Positions 49,059 through 57,483 of a stretch of 64,000 bases of DNA are shown one piece after another. The translations under genes and the position numbers were made by a program. Within the stretch, counting starts at the first letter, position 1. The number at the start of each line of letters is the position of its first letter. The notes below the pieces were generated by a model, which saw only the letters and a list, made by a program, of their open reading frames with translations, was not told where the DNA came from and made no database searches. The DNA is from Kineococcus mangrovi (GTDB lineage: Bacteria > Actinomycetota > Actinomycetes > Actinomycetales > Kineococcaceae): assembly GCF_041320705.1 (NCBI RefSeq), contig NZ_JBGGTQ010000009.1:153953-217952 (forward strand), in the 5' to 3' direction.

Positions 49059-50813
49059 TCAGTGCGCCAGGCGCACCGACGACGACAGCAGCGCGGCGTG
49101 GACGAACGCCTGCGGGAGGTTGCCGCGCAGCTGCCGCTGCCGCACGTCCCACTCCTCGCTGAGCAGCGCGGCGGGCCCGCAGGCCGCGCGGTTGCGCTCG
49201 AAGAACCGGAACGCCTCCACCTCCCGCCCCTCCGCGTGCAGCGCCTCGGCCACGACGAACCCGCAGAGCAGGAACGCGCCCTCCGTCGTCCCCAGCGGCA
49301 TGGAGTCGGGGGAGTAGCGGTAGACGTGGTGGTCCTCGACGAGGTCGCGGAGCACCGCGTCGAGGGTGGCCCTGCTGCGCGGGTCGTCGACGGGCACGGC
49401 GCCGTGGAGCGCCGGACGCAGGAGCGCGGCGTCGACACCGGGCTGGCCGGGGCTGCGCTGCCAGCGCCCCTCGGTGGGGTGCAGGCAGTCCCGCGAGGTG
49501 CGGGCCAGGATCGTGTCGGCCAGCGAGCTGTACCGCGCGGCCTCACCGGGGGCGCAGTGGCGCGCGACCTCCTTCAGGCCCGCGACGCACTCCAGGCGCG
49601 AGTGCGCCCACCAGTCGTCCTCGATCTCCCAGATGCCGGCGTCCGGTTCCTCCCACCGCTCCTCGATCGCCGAGACCGCCACCGCGACGGCGCGCCGGCC
49701 GTCGGTGTCCAGCGCGTCCACGCGCGCGGCCGCGGCGAGCAGCTGCAGCACCTCTCCGAACGCGTCGAGCTGGAACTGCCCGCGCACGTGGTTGCCGGCG
49801 ACGTCCCAGCCGCCGGGGTACCCGGGCAGGCCCGTGGACCGCTCGTCCGGGACGGGGTCGCCCAGGACGGTGTACGCGGGGACCAGGTCGGGGCCGTGCT
49901 CCAGCACGCGCTGGGTCACGAACCCCACCAGGGTCTCGAACAACCCGTTCGCGCCGCCGGCCTCGGCCAGCGCGAGCCCCGCGTAGCACTGGTCGCGGAT
50001 CCAGGCGTACCGGTAGTCGTAGCTGCGGCCCTTGTCGGCGTGCTCGGGCAGCGACATCGTCGCGGCCGCCACCATCCCGCCCGCGTCGGAGGTCAGGCCC
50101 CGGATGACGGCAATCGAGTGCGCCGCCTCGGTGGGGGCCACGCTCCCGCTCACCTCCGGGACGGCCGAGCGCCACGTGTGGACGGTCGAGGTCCACGAGT
50201 GCTCCGGGTCCGCCGGCTGCTCGCGCAGCCGGGTGCCGACCTCCAGGACGAGGTGGTGCCGCTCACCGGCCGGCACCCGCAGGTGGGCCCGCAGCACGCC
50301 GTCGTCGACGGTGGCCTCGCCCAGGCCGGACAACCGGACGTGCAGGTCGCCCGTCCGGCCGCTCCAGCGCCCGGCGTCGTCGCGGCGCAGCGAGCGCAGC
50401 GCGCGGGCGCCGAACTGCGCCCGCAGGTCGAAGACGACGTCGACCTCCCCGTCACCCTCCACGGCCCGGATCTCGCGCAGCAGCACCGCGCAGTCGGGGT
50501 CGCTGGGCATCGCCATCGCGTCGCGGCAGTCGATCGTGCCGTCGCCGCGGGAGGTCCAGTGGTGCCGGAACACCAGCGTCCCCGGCTCGTAGCAGCCGCC
50601 CCACGTGAACGGGTGCGACGGCGTCACCGAGAACCCGCCCCGGCCCCCCAGGAGGGCGGCGAACACGGCGTCGTCGTGCCAGTGCGGCGCGCACATCCAC
50701 ACGATGTCGCCCGCGGGACCGACGACCGCCCCGCGGGCCCCGTCGGCGACGAGGGCGTAGTCGCGCAGGACGTGCGGGGGGAAGTCGCGGCAGAACTCCT
50801 CGGCCGAGCTCAC
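49059..50813 (-). CDS. Glycoside hydrolase family 15 (glucoamylase/trehalase-like)
   Basis: 584 aa, no signal peptide. An N-terminal beta-sandwich domain (about 1-220) is followed by an (alpha/alpha)6 barrel. The proposed catalytic acid is the Glu in GIWEIEDDWWAHSRLECVAGL; the base is the Glu pair in LLSEEWD, followed by GNLPQAFVHAAL, all hallmarks of bacterial GH15. Substrates of relatives are trehalose or alpha-glucans. GTG at 50813 overlaps the stop of the quinone oxidoreductase gene by 4 bp. Confidence 0.9.
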   Translation of the reverse strand: MSSAEEFCRDFPPHVLRDYALVADGARGAVVGPAGDIVWMCAPHWHDDAVFAALLGGRGGFSVTPSHPFTWGGCYEPGTLVFRHHWTSRGDGTIDCRDAMAMPSDPDCAVLLREIRAVEGDGEVDVVFDLRAQFGARALRSLRRDDAGRWSGRTGDLHVRLSGLGEATVDDGVLRAHLRVPAGERHHLVLEVGTRLREQPADPEHSWTSTVHTWRSAVPEVSGSVAPTEAAHSIAVIRGLTSDAGGMVAAATMSLPEHADKGRSYDYRYAWIRDQCYAGLALAEAGGANGLFETLVGFVTQRVLEHGPDLVPAYTVLGDPVPDERSTGLPGYPGGWDVAGNHVRGQFQLDAFGEVLQLLAAAARVDALDTDGRRAVAVAVSAIEERWEEPDAGIWEIEDDWWAHSRLECVAGLKEVARHCAPGEAARYSSLADTILARTSRDCLHPTEGRWQRSPGQPGVDAALLRPALHGAVPVDDPRSRATLDAVLRDLVEDHHVYRYSPDSMPLGTTEGAFLLCGFVVAEALHAEGREVEAFRFFERNRAACGPAALLSEEWDVRQRQLRGNLPQAFVHAALLSSSVRLAH

Positions 50814-51793
50814 GCGGGGGCCTGCGCCCCGGTCGTCAGGACCAGCTTGCCCACGTGCGAGGACTCCTCCAGCACCTCGTGCGCGCGCGCCGCCTCGGCC
50901 AGCGGGAACCGGTCGAAGACGACCGGTCGCACCCCGCCGTCGACCACGAGCGGCCAGACGTGGTCGCGGACGCTGGCCACGACCGCGGTCTTCTCCTCCA
51001 CCGACCGGGCCCGCAACGTCGTGCCGTGCAGCGAGATCCGCCGGCGCATGAGGAGCCCGAGGTCCAGCTCGGCCCGCGTGCCGCCCTGGGTGGCGATGAC
51101 GACGAGCCGGCCACCGGTCGCCAGGACGTCCAGGTTGCGGGCCAGGTACGGGGCTCCCACGACGTCCAGCACGACGTCCGCGCCCGCGGGCTCGAAGGAC
51201 CGCACGCGCTCGACGAAGTCCTCCGTGCGGTAGTTCACGAGCAGGTCCGCGCCCAGCTCGGCGCAGCGGGCGAGCTTGTCGTCCGACCCGGCCGTCACGG
51301 CCACCCGGGCACCGACCTGGTGGGCCAGCTGCACCGCCATCGTCCCGATGCCGCTGGACCCGCCGTGCACGAGCAGCAGCTCGCCGGGTCGCAGCCCGGC
51401 CAGGGTGAACACGTTGCTCCACACCGTGCACGTCACCTCCGGCAGCGCCGCGGCGTCCTCGACGGCCACCCCCTGCGGGACGGGCAGGACCTGCCCGACG
51501 GGGACGGCGACCTTCTCGCCGTACCCGCCGCCGGCGAGCAGCGCGCAGACCGCCTCGCCCACCTGCCACCCCGCGACGCCCGGCCCGAGCTGCTCGATCC
51601 ACCCCGAGACCTCCAGCCCGGGGTGCTCGGGGGCGCCCGGCGGGGAGGGGTACCTGCCCTGCCGCTGCATGACGTCGGCCCGGTTGACCCCGGCCGCCGC
51701 CACCCGCACGACGACCTCACCGGGCCCGGCGACGGGGTCGGGCAGCTCGGTGAGGCGGAGGGAACCGGGGGGATCGACGATCACGGCACGCAC
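50810..51793 (-). CDS. NAD(P)H:quinone oxidoreductase (zeta-crystallin/PIG3-like)
   Basis: 327-aa zinc-free medium-chain dehydrogenase. N-terminal GroES-like part (GVNRADVMQRQGRYPSPPG), Rossmann motif GGSSGIGTMAVQLA (about 144-157), and the PIG3-type LLMRRRISLHGTTLRARS block. Reduces quinones or other reactive carbonyls with NADPH. GTG at 51793. It is first in a two-gene unit with the GH15 gene, and the biochemical link between them is unclear. Confidence 0.92.
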   Translation of the reverse strand: MRAVIVDPPGSLRLTELPDPVAGPGEVVVRVAAAGVNRADVMQRQGRYPSPPGAPEHPGLEVSGWIEQLGPGVAGWQVGEAVCALLAGGGYGEKVAVPVGQVLPVPQGVAVEDAAALPEVTCTVWSNVFTLAGLRPGELLLVHGGSSGIGTMAVQLAHQVGARVAVTAGSDDKLARCAELGADLLVNYRTEDFVERVRSFEPAGADVVLDVVGAPYLARNLDVLATGGRLVVIATQGGTRAELDLGLLMRRRISLHGTTLRARSVEEKTAVVASVRDHVWPLVVDGGVRPVVFDRFPLAEAARAHEVLEESSHVGKLVLTTGAQAPA

Positions 51794-51803
51794 CCGGTGG
51801 ACA

Positions 51804-52463
51804 CTACGTGGCAGCTCCCGGCCCCGCCTCCGGTCGCCGCGCCAGGACCGCGGCCGCCCGCCGCAGGTCCGCGGGGTCGTCGACGTCGAGGCACTCGCGC
51901 GCCGAGACCGCCACCTCGCCGACCGGGCCGCGGAACAGCTCGCGCAGCGGCCGGTGGTGGACGGTGGGCAACCCGGTCAGGACGCGGCGCGCCGCGGTGA
52001 GGCGGTGCGCCGACAGCAGCGGCTGCCGCCGGCCGTCCGGGTCGAGGCCGACGACGGCGTCCAGGGCGGGGTCGGCGGCCAGCGCCGCCAGCAACCGCGG
52101 GACGGCGCTCGCGGCGAACGGCTGGTCGGCCCCGAGCAGCACGACGAGCGCGGGGGGCGGGGCGGGCAGCGCGTCCAGCCCCGCGGCGAACCCGGCCAGC
52201 GGACCCCCGCCGGGCGGTTCCTCCGGCACGCCACCGGGGCCGGCGAGCACGACCGGGCAGGGCGCGCCGAGCGGGGCCGACCACGCGTCCAGCCCCGCCA
52301 GCAAGGTCCCCAGGACGGTCGAGCCCCCCAGGGGTGCGGTGAGCTTGGCGGCCAGCCGGCCCGCCGGCGGCCCGGTCCCGGGACCGGCGAAACGGCTGCC
52401 GGAGCCCCCGGCGACGACCACGACGGCGACCCCGGTGGTGGTTCCGGTGGTGATCTCGTCCAC
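51804..52463 (-). CDS. mobA: MobA-like molybdenum cofactor guanylyltransferase
   Basis: 219-aa nucleotidyltransferase. The N-terminal signature VVVVAGGSGSRFAGPG...KLTAPLGGSTVLG matches MobA/MobA-like NTP transferases, and VVLLGADQPF carries the metal-binding Asp. I used the GTG at 52463; the frame extends to an ATG at 52583, which would run through the cvnA promoter region. Ribosome site weak. MobA attaches GMP to molybdopterin; MocA-type cytidylyl or other sugar nucleotidyltransferases are alternatives. It is divergent from the conservon. Confidence 0.8.
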   Translation of the reverse strand: MDEITTGTTTGVAVVVVAGGSGSRFAGPGTGPPAGRLAAKLTAPLGGSTVLGTLLAGLDAWSAPLGAPCPVVLAGPGGVPEEPPGGGPLAGFAAGLDALPAPPPALVVLLGADQPFAASAVPRLLAALAADPALDAVVGLDPDGRRQPLLSAHRLTAARRVLTGLPTVHHRPLRELFRGPVGEVAVSARECLDVDDPADLRRAAAVLARRPEAGPGAAT

Positions 52464-52494
52464 CCCGCAGGAGTGACACGTTCCACCGGGCAGG

Positions 52495-52522
52495 TCAAGT
52501 GGCGCGCCGGAGCGCCGATGAG
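52495..52522 (+). promoter_or_regulatory. Flagellar-sigma-like promoter of the conservon
   Basis: TCA (52495-52497), 16 bases, GCCGATGAG (52514-52522). The same spacing and -10 recur upstream of cheA. The form is close to the CTCA-N15-17-GCCGAA pattern known for FliA-type sigma factors of motile actinomycetes. Distance to the cvnA start is about 120 bp. Confidence 0.55.
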
Positions 52523-52603
52523 CCGAACGAGGGGTATCGCCCCCGCGGGGTTCACCCCACGGGTCCACGTCCCGATCACTCACGAGTCTGCTCGACCCAC
52601 GGA

Positions 52604-52621
52604 GAGCAGTTTCGACTGCTC
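52604..52621 (+). promoter_or_regulatory. Leader hairpin GAGCAGT-TTCG-ACTGCTC before cvnA
   Basis: Perfect 7-bp stem with a TTCG loop, ending 12 bases before the GGAAGG ribosome site of cvnA. It could be an RNA hairpin in the leader or a DNA operator (AGCAGT-N4-ACTGCT). Confidence 0.55.
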
Positions 52622-52643
52622 ACCACGTGTACGGAAGGTTGAC

Positions 52644-55600
52644 ATGCTGCGGAACCTGAGCATCCGAGCCAAGCTCGCGGTCCTCCTGGTGGTGCCCCTG
52701 CTGCTGCTGCTCGTGGCCGTCGTCGCCACGACCGCGCGGGAAGCGGTCGCCACCGCGGAGCGTCGCCACCTGGCCGCGTACGCGGGGTCGACGGCGACGA
52801 TCAACGAGTTCTTCACGGCCCTGCAGGCCGAGCGCAAGGACACCGTCGAGCACCTGGCCGCACCCACCGAGGCCGGCACGACCCGGCTCGCCACCGACCG
52901 CGCCGCCACCGACGCCGCGATCGCGAAGGTGACGCAGGCCGTGGCCGACAGCGGCGTCGACCTGACGTCGGGCACCACCGCCGCCGTCTACGGCTCCGTG
53001 CAGGAGCGCCTGGGCCAGACGCTGCCGCAGATCCGCAGCGCCGTCGACAACGCCTCCACCACCCCGGTCGCCGCGCTGTCGACCTACAGCGACATCAGCT
53101 CCGCCGCCACCGACCTCACCGTCGCGGTCGCCGAGCAGGCCGGCGACCGCGACATGGCCCAGGACCTCGGTGCGTTCGGGTACCTGCTCAAGCGCATCGA
53201 CTCGTTCGCCGTCGAGCAGGCCGCCGGTTCCCTCGTGCTGGAGGGCCAGTCCTCCTCGACGGTGCAGGCCCTGCGCGAGAGCGCCATCGAGCGCGGCGCG
53301 TACTTCGAGCAGCAGGCCCGCTACCGCATGAGCGCCGCGGACGCCGCGCAGTTCGACGCCCAGCTCAGCCGGAGCGCCACGACGTCCGCGCTCGCCTTCC
53401 TCAACCAGGACCGCAACCTCTTCGCCGCCAGCAGCACCCCGTCCCTGACGGTGCAGGCGTGGCAGGACACCACCGGGCAGGTCGTCACGGCCTACCAGCA
53501 GGCCGTCGCCGAGCGCGCCGCGAACGTCGCCGACGAGGCCGGCGCCCAGGCCTCCCGCGACACGGTCCAGGCGATCGCCCTCCTGGCCGCCGCCCTGCTG
53601 CTGTTCGCCGCCGTGGGCGTCTTCGCCTTCCGCACCGCCCGCAGCATCGGCCGCCGCCTCGCCGGCCTGGCCAGCGCCGCGACCGAGGTCCGCGACGAGC
53701 TGCCCCGCATGGTCGAGCGCATGCGGACCCCCGGTGAAGGCCCCGGCGTGGAGTTCACCCCGCTGGAGATCGGCAACCAGGACGAGATCGGCGAGGTCAC
53801 GAAGGTCATCAACGACCTCAACGAGACCACCTTCCGCATCGCCGGTGAGCAGGCCGCCCTGCGCGCCTCGATCGCCGAGATGTTCGTCAACGTCGCCCGT
53901 CGCGACCAGACGCTGCTGGCCCGCCAGCTCGCCTTCCTCGACCAGCTCGAGCGCACCGAGGAGAACCCCGACACCCTCGAGGACCTCTTCACCCTCGACC
54001 ACCTCGCGACCCGGATGCGGCGCAACGCCGAGTCCCTGCTCGTGCTGGCCGGCATCAACACCGGCCGTCGCCTGCGCCGCCCGCTGCCGCTGTCGGACGT
54101 CGTCCGCACCGCCGCCGGCGAGATCGAGCACTACGACCGCGTCGACCTGGCCCTGCAGGTGGACCCGCCGGTCGTGGGTCACCTCGCGCTGTCCGCCTCG
54201 CACCTGATCGCCGAGCTGCTCGAGAACGCGACGAACTTCTCCGACCCGGGCACCCGCGTCGTTGTCGGCACCGCCGAGACCGACCGCGGTGTCGAGGTCA
54301 CCATCACCGACTCCGGCCTCGGCATGAGCGCCGAGGAGGTCGAGACCGCCCACCAGCGCATCTCCGGTGGCCGCGCCTCGGAGTTCGTCGGGGCCCAGCG
54401 CCTCGGGTTCTACGTCGTCGGCCGCCTCGCCGGCCGCCTGGACGTCGAGGTCGAGTTCGAGACGGCCGAGGGCCGGGGCACGAACGTGACCCTCGTCCTG
54501 CCCGCCGCGCTCTTCACCCCCGGCAGCGTCAAGGGCGGCCAGCCCGAGCTCGCCGCGCTGGACTCCGGCCTGCCGCAGCCCGGCCAGCCCGCGCCCTCCA
54601 CCGGCCTGTCCGCCCTGCCCGGGGTCTCGGCCCTGCCGGAGGTGCCCTCGGCCCTGCCGGGTGGTGCCGCGAACGGCGCCCTGCCCACCCGCCCGTCGGC
54701 TCCGGCCGCCCCCATCGGGCCGAACAGCATCGTCGGCAACCCGCTGGCCGCCAGCGGCCTCGGCGACGCGCTGTCCGAGACGCTGTCGAAGTCCGCGGCC
54801 GAGGCGGCCGCGAGCTCCGAGGTCGGCGTGACCTCGCCCAAGGCGAAGACCGAGGGCCGGCAGCTGCCGACCCGCAGGCGCGGCGCGCAGGCCCAGGCGA
54901 AGGTGGACGCCGCCGCGGCGCCCGCCCCCGCGGCGCCCGCCCCCGCGGCCCCGCCGGTCCCCGAGACCGACTGGAAGCCCGCTGCGGCGCCGGCCCCGTC
55001 CGGTGCGGCCATGCCCAAGCGCGAACGCAAGGAGCCCGCGCCCACGGCTCTGGCCGCGGCGCAGGACATCCTGCCCAAGGCGGGGAAGAAGCCGCGGCAG
55101 GTCCGCGATTCGGCGACCCCGCCGAAGACGGCGGCCGAGGCCTTCTGGACCTCCCGCAAGCGCGCCGACGGCGAGCTGACCGGTTCGGCGCTGGACGCCC
55201 TGGACGCCACCCGGGGCGAGGCCCCCGCGCCGGCCCCGGTCGCTCCCGAGGCTCCGGTCGTCCAGACGCCCGCCGTCGAGGCGCCGGTCGTGCAGACGCC
55301 CGCCGTCGAGGCGCCGGTCGTGCAGACGCCCGCCGTCGAGGTCCCGGTCGTGCAGACGCCCGCCGTCGAGGTCCCGGTCGTCCCCGCGGTCCCCGCGGTC
55401 CCGGTGGTTCCGGTGGTCCCGGTCGCCGAACCCGCGGCCGTCCCGGCCGAGGCCCCCGCAGCCGGTCGCACCGTCGGTGAGGCCCTGCGCCAGCGCAACG
55501 CCCTCGCGGCCGAAGCGCTGAACGCCCTCACCGAGGGGCAGAACTTCACGCCCTCCCGGGGCACCGGCTCCGCACCGCTGGTCCGCCGCCAGGCGGGCGC

Positions 55601-55781
55601 CACCGCGGCCGCGGCCAAGCCCGCCCCGGCCCGCGCGGCGGCCAACCGCCAGCGCCGCGCCCCCGCCGACGTCCGCTCGATGCTGTCCGGCTTCCAGGCC
55701 GGCGTGTCCCGCGGCCGCGCCGGGGAGAACCCGGCCGACACGCCGGCCGCTCCCGAGAGCGGAGCCGCCGGTGAGGCCTGA
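52644..55781 (+). CDS. cvnA: Conservon sensor kinase-like protein (CvnA type) with NIT domain
   Basis: 1045 aa. TM1 about 12-31, a nitrate/nitrite-sensor-type extracytoplasmic helical domain (about 36-310), TM2 about 315-335, HAMP-like linker, then the conservon block MFVNVARRDQTLLARQLAFLD. An ATPase domain follows with N-box Asn528 (AELLENATNF) and DSGLGMS. There is no standard HisKA motif, as usual for CvnA. Residues about 625-1045 form a very long Pro/Ala tail with four 10-residue repeats (PVVQTPAVE type). ATG with GGAAGG. It heads the cvnABCD set and would signal through the Roadblock and GTPase partners. Confidence 0.93.
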   Translation: MLRNLSIRAKLAVLLVVPLLLLLVAVVATTAREAVATAERRHLAAYAGSTATINEFFTALQAERKDTVEHLAAPTEAGTTRLATDRAATDAAIAKVTQAVADSGVDLTSGTTAAVYGSVQERLGQTLPQIRSAVDNASTTPVAALSTYSDISSAATDLTVAVAEQAGDRDMAQDLGAFGYLLKRIDSFAVEQAAGSLVLEGQSSSTVQALRESAIERGAYFEQQARYRMSAADAAQFDAQLSRSATTSALAFLNQDRNLFAASSTPSLTVQAWQDTTGQVVTAYQQAVAERAANVADEAGAQASRDTVQAIALLAAALLLFAAVGVFAFRTARSIGRRLAGLASAATEVRDELPRMVERMRTPGEGPGVEFTPLEIGNQDEIGEVTKVINDLNETTFRIAGEQAALRASIAEMFVNVARRDQTLLARQLAFLDQLERTEENPDTLEDLFTLDHLATRMRRNAESLLVLAGINTGRRLRRPLPLSDVVRTAAGEIEHYDRVDLALQVDPPVVGHLALSASHLIAELLENATNFSDPGTRVVVGTAETDRGVEVTITDSGLGMSAEEVETAHQRISGGRASEFVGAQRLGFYVVGRLAGRLDVEVEFETAEGRGTNVTLVLPAALFTPGSVKGGQPELAALDSGLPQPGQPAPSTGLSALPGVSALPEVPSALPGGAANGALPTRPSAPAAPIGPNSIVGNPLAASGLGDALSETLSKSAAEAAASSEVGVTSPKAKTEGRQLPTRRRGAQAQAKVDAAAAPAPAAPAPAAPPVPETDWKPAAAPAPSGAAMPKRERKEPAPTALAAAQDILPKAGKKPRQVRDSATPPKTAAEAFWTSRKRADGELTGSALDALDATRGEAPAPAPVAPEAPVVQTPAVEAPVVQTPAVEAPVVQTPAVEVPVVQTPAVEVPVVPAVPAVPVVPVVPVAEPAAVPAEAPAAGRTVGEALRQRNALAAEALNALTEGQNFTPSRGTGSAPLVRRQAGATAAAAKPAPARAAANRQRRAPADVRSMLSGFQAGVSRGRAGENPADTPAAPESGAAGEA
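55251..55380 (+). repeat. Four 30-bp tandem repeats in the cvnA tail
   Basis: Units at 55251, 55281, 55311 and 55341, each 30 bp, with a fifth partial copy to 55380, encode repeats of APVVQTPAVE/VPVVQTPAVE. The near identity of the copies at DNA level indicates recent expansion; copy number may vary between strains. Confidence 0.9.
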
Positions 55782-55822
55782 CCCAGACCCCCGGGCACCG
55801 CACCGGGAACGCACGACCCCAG

Positions 55823-55858
55823 CCCCACCCACCGCCCCACCCACCGCCCCACCCACCG
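55823..55858. repeat. Three 12-bp tandem repeats CCCCACCCACCG between cvnA and cvnB
   Basis: Exact copies at 55823-55834, 55835-55846 and 55847-55858 in the 119-bp gap. The complementary strand is G-rich in runs and could form a quadruplex. The transcript would be C-rich and unstructured, 31 bases before the cvnB ribosome site. Confidence 0.85.
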
Positions 55859-55900
55859 CACGGACACCCAGCAGACCGTTCCGAGAAGAGGAAACCCACT

Positions 55901-56347
55901 GTGACCGCGCTTAGCTCCGAGGCCGCCGACTTCAGCTGGCTCCTCGACAACTTCGTCAAGAGCGTCCCCGGCGTCACCCACACCGTCGTCGTCTCCGCCG
56001 ACGGCCTCCTGATGGCGATGTCCGACAAGCTCCACCGCGAGGCCGGCGACCAGCTCGCCGCCATCGTCTCCGGCGTCTCCAGCCTGGCCCGGGGCGCGGC
56101 GAACCAGCTGCAGTCCGGGGAGGTGCGTCAGGCCATCATCGAGATGGACGACGCGTTCTTCTTCCTCGTCAACATCTCCGACGGGTCCGTCCTGGCCGTC
56201 GCCGCCGAGGCCGGCTGCGACGTGGGGCTCATCGGCTACGAGATGGCGATGCTGGTCCAGCGCGCTGAGACCGTCCTCACCCCGCAGCTGGTGTCGGAGA
56301 TGCGGGCGGCCCTGCCCACGTCGACGCCGGTCGCAGCGCGGTGGTGA
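55901..56347 (+). CDS. cvnB: Roadblock/LC7-domain protein (CvnB type)
   Basis: 148 aa, cytoplasmic. Single Roadblock/LC7 domain (FSWLLDNFVKSVPGVTHTVVVSADGLLMAMS; LAAIVSGVSSLARGAA). Such proteins act as scaffolds or GTPase-activating partners of small GTPases, here CvnD. GTG start with AGAAGAGGA upstream. The order kinase, Roadblock, DUF742, GTPase is the defining conservon arrangement first described in Streptomyces. Confidence 0.95.
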   Translation: MTALSSEAADFSWLLDNFVKSVPGVTHTVVVSADGLLMAMSDKLHREAGDQLAAIVSGVSSLARGAANQLQSGEVRQAIIEMDDAFFFLVNISDGSVLAVAAEAGCDVGLIGYEMAMLVQRAETVLTPQLVSEMRAALPTSTPVAARW

Positions 56348-56353
56348 CACCCA

Positions 56354-56749
56354 GTGACAGCACCTGGTAGTGCGGACCTGTGGTCCGACGACGACGACCA
56401 GGACGTCGAGGAGTTCACCGTCCGTCCGTACACCGTGACCGGTGGCCGGACCCGCCCGAGCGGCACCGACCTCCCGGTCGAGGCGCTCGTGGAGGCCACG
56501 GCCGCACCGGAGGTCGGGATGACACCGGAACGGCGCACCATCCTCGAGCTCACGAGGACGTCCTACCTGTCGATCGCGGAACTGTCCGCCCACGTCCACC
56601 TGCCGGTCGGAGTCGTGCGGGTCGTGGTGAGCGACCTGGCCCAGTCGGGCAAGGTCCGCATCCACGGCCTCAGCATGACCTCCGCCCCTCAACCCGCGAC
56701 CACCATCAGCGTCCTGGAGAGTGTTCTCAATGGCATTTCCTCGCTCTGA
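56354..56749 (+). CDS. cvnC: DUF742 protein (CvnC type)
   Basis: 131 aa. Acidic N-terminus (DDDDQDVEEF), then the DUF742 block VRPYTVTGGRTRP (about 24-36) and a winged-helix-like C-terminal part (SIAELSAHVHLPVGVVRVVVSDLAQSGKV). GTG 6 bp after cvnB. Role unknown; it may link the Roadblock-GTPase complex to a target. It overlaps the GTPase start by 20 bp, a usual conservon feature. Confidence 0.93.
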   Translation: MTAPGSADLWSDDDDQDVEEFTVRPYTVTGGRTRPSGTDLPVEALVEATAAPEVGMTPERRTILELTRTSYLSIAELSAHVHLPVGVVRVVVSDLAQSGKVRIHGLSMTSAPQPATTISVLESVLNGISSL

Positions 56750-57353
56750 CGTGAGCCCCGCCGGAGCCGGAGCGCCCGCGGGAACCGACGTCCAAGCGCC
56801 ACCCACCGTCGTCAAGATCGTCGTCGCCGGCGGTTTCGCCGTCGGCAAGACGACCTTCATCGGCTCGATCTCCGACATCGAACCGCTGCGCACCGAGGCC
56901 GCCATGACGGAGCACTCCGTCGGCGTCGACGACGCCGGTCAGAACTCCGACCGCAAGACGTCGACCACGGTCGCCATGGACTTCGGCCGCATCGCGCTGC
57001 CGGGCAACCTGTGGCTGTACCTGTTCGGCACCCCCGGGCAGGACCGGTTCCTCTTCATGTGGGACGACCTCGTCAAGGGCGCGATCGGTGCGGTCGTGCT
57101 GGTGGACACCGACCGCCTCGACCAGTGCTTCCCGGCCGTGGACTACTTCGAGTCCCGCGGCATCCCGTTCGTCGTCGCCGTGAACTGCTTCGACGGCGTG
57201 GCCCAGCACGACCTGGACTCCGTCCGCGAGGCGCTCGCGGTGCCGGACCACGTGCCGCTCGTCTACACCGACGCGCGTTCGAAGGCCGCCACCAAGCACA
57301 GCCTCATCACGCTGGTGCAGACCGCCCTGGCCCGGCTCAACGCCGGCGCCTGA
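56730..57353 (+). CDS. cvnD: Conservon small GTPase (CvnD type)
   Basis: 207 aa. G1 GGFAVGKT (34-41), G3 GTPGQDRF (100-107) and a G4-like AVNCFDG in place of NKxD, as in CvnD/MglA-type GTPases. The region EHSVGVDDAG...TTVAMDFGRI holds the switch and the typical VAMDFG. ATG at 56730 with GGAGA at 56716; a GTG at 56721 lacks spacing for a ribosome site. It is the output switch of the conservon; a terminator hairpin follows. Confidence 0.94.
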   Translation: MAFPRSDVSPAGAGAPAGTDVQAPPTVVKIVVAGGFAVGKTTFIGSISDIEPLRTEAAMTEHSVGVDDAGQNSDRKTSTTVAMDFGRIALPGNLWLYLFGTPGQDRFLFMWDDLVKGAIGAVVLVDTDRLDQCFPAVDYFESRGIPFVVAVNCFDGVAQHDLDSVREALAVPDHVPLVYTDARSKAATKHSLITLVQTALARLNAGA

Positions 57354-57369
57354 GACCTGCCCGACCCGG

Positions 57370-57399
57370 ACGCCGGCCCCCGACCGCGGGGGCCGGCGT
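57370..57399 (+). terminator. Hairpin terminator of the conservon
   Basis: Perfect 12-bp arms ACGCCGGCCCCC/GGGGGCCGGCGT with a 6-base loop, 17 bp after the cvnD stop. It separates cvnA-D from cheAW, which has its own promoter-like element. Confidence 0.8.
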
Positions 57400-57483
57400 T
57401 CGTCGTACCACCGCCGGTCGCAGGCTCCCCGGGGCGACCACCACCTCGTGGCCGGCTCGGCCGAGGTGCCGTGCAGCCCCGTT

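Noticed and set aside
52463..52583. Longer MobA-like start at ATG 52583
   Set aside because: The extra 40 residues run antisense through the conservon promoter region, lack similarity to the MobA N-terminus, and would push the nucleotide-binding signature far from the start.
55251..55380. Possible CRISPR-like array (30-bp units)
   Set aside because: Units are directly adjacent with no unique spacers and stay in frame as protein repeats of CvnA.
52620..55856. Minus-strand open frame antisense to cvnA (about 1078 codons)
   Set aside because: Shadow of the CvnA gene; repetitive Gly/Arg composition, no domain, and no ribosome site.
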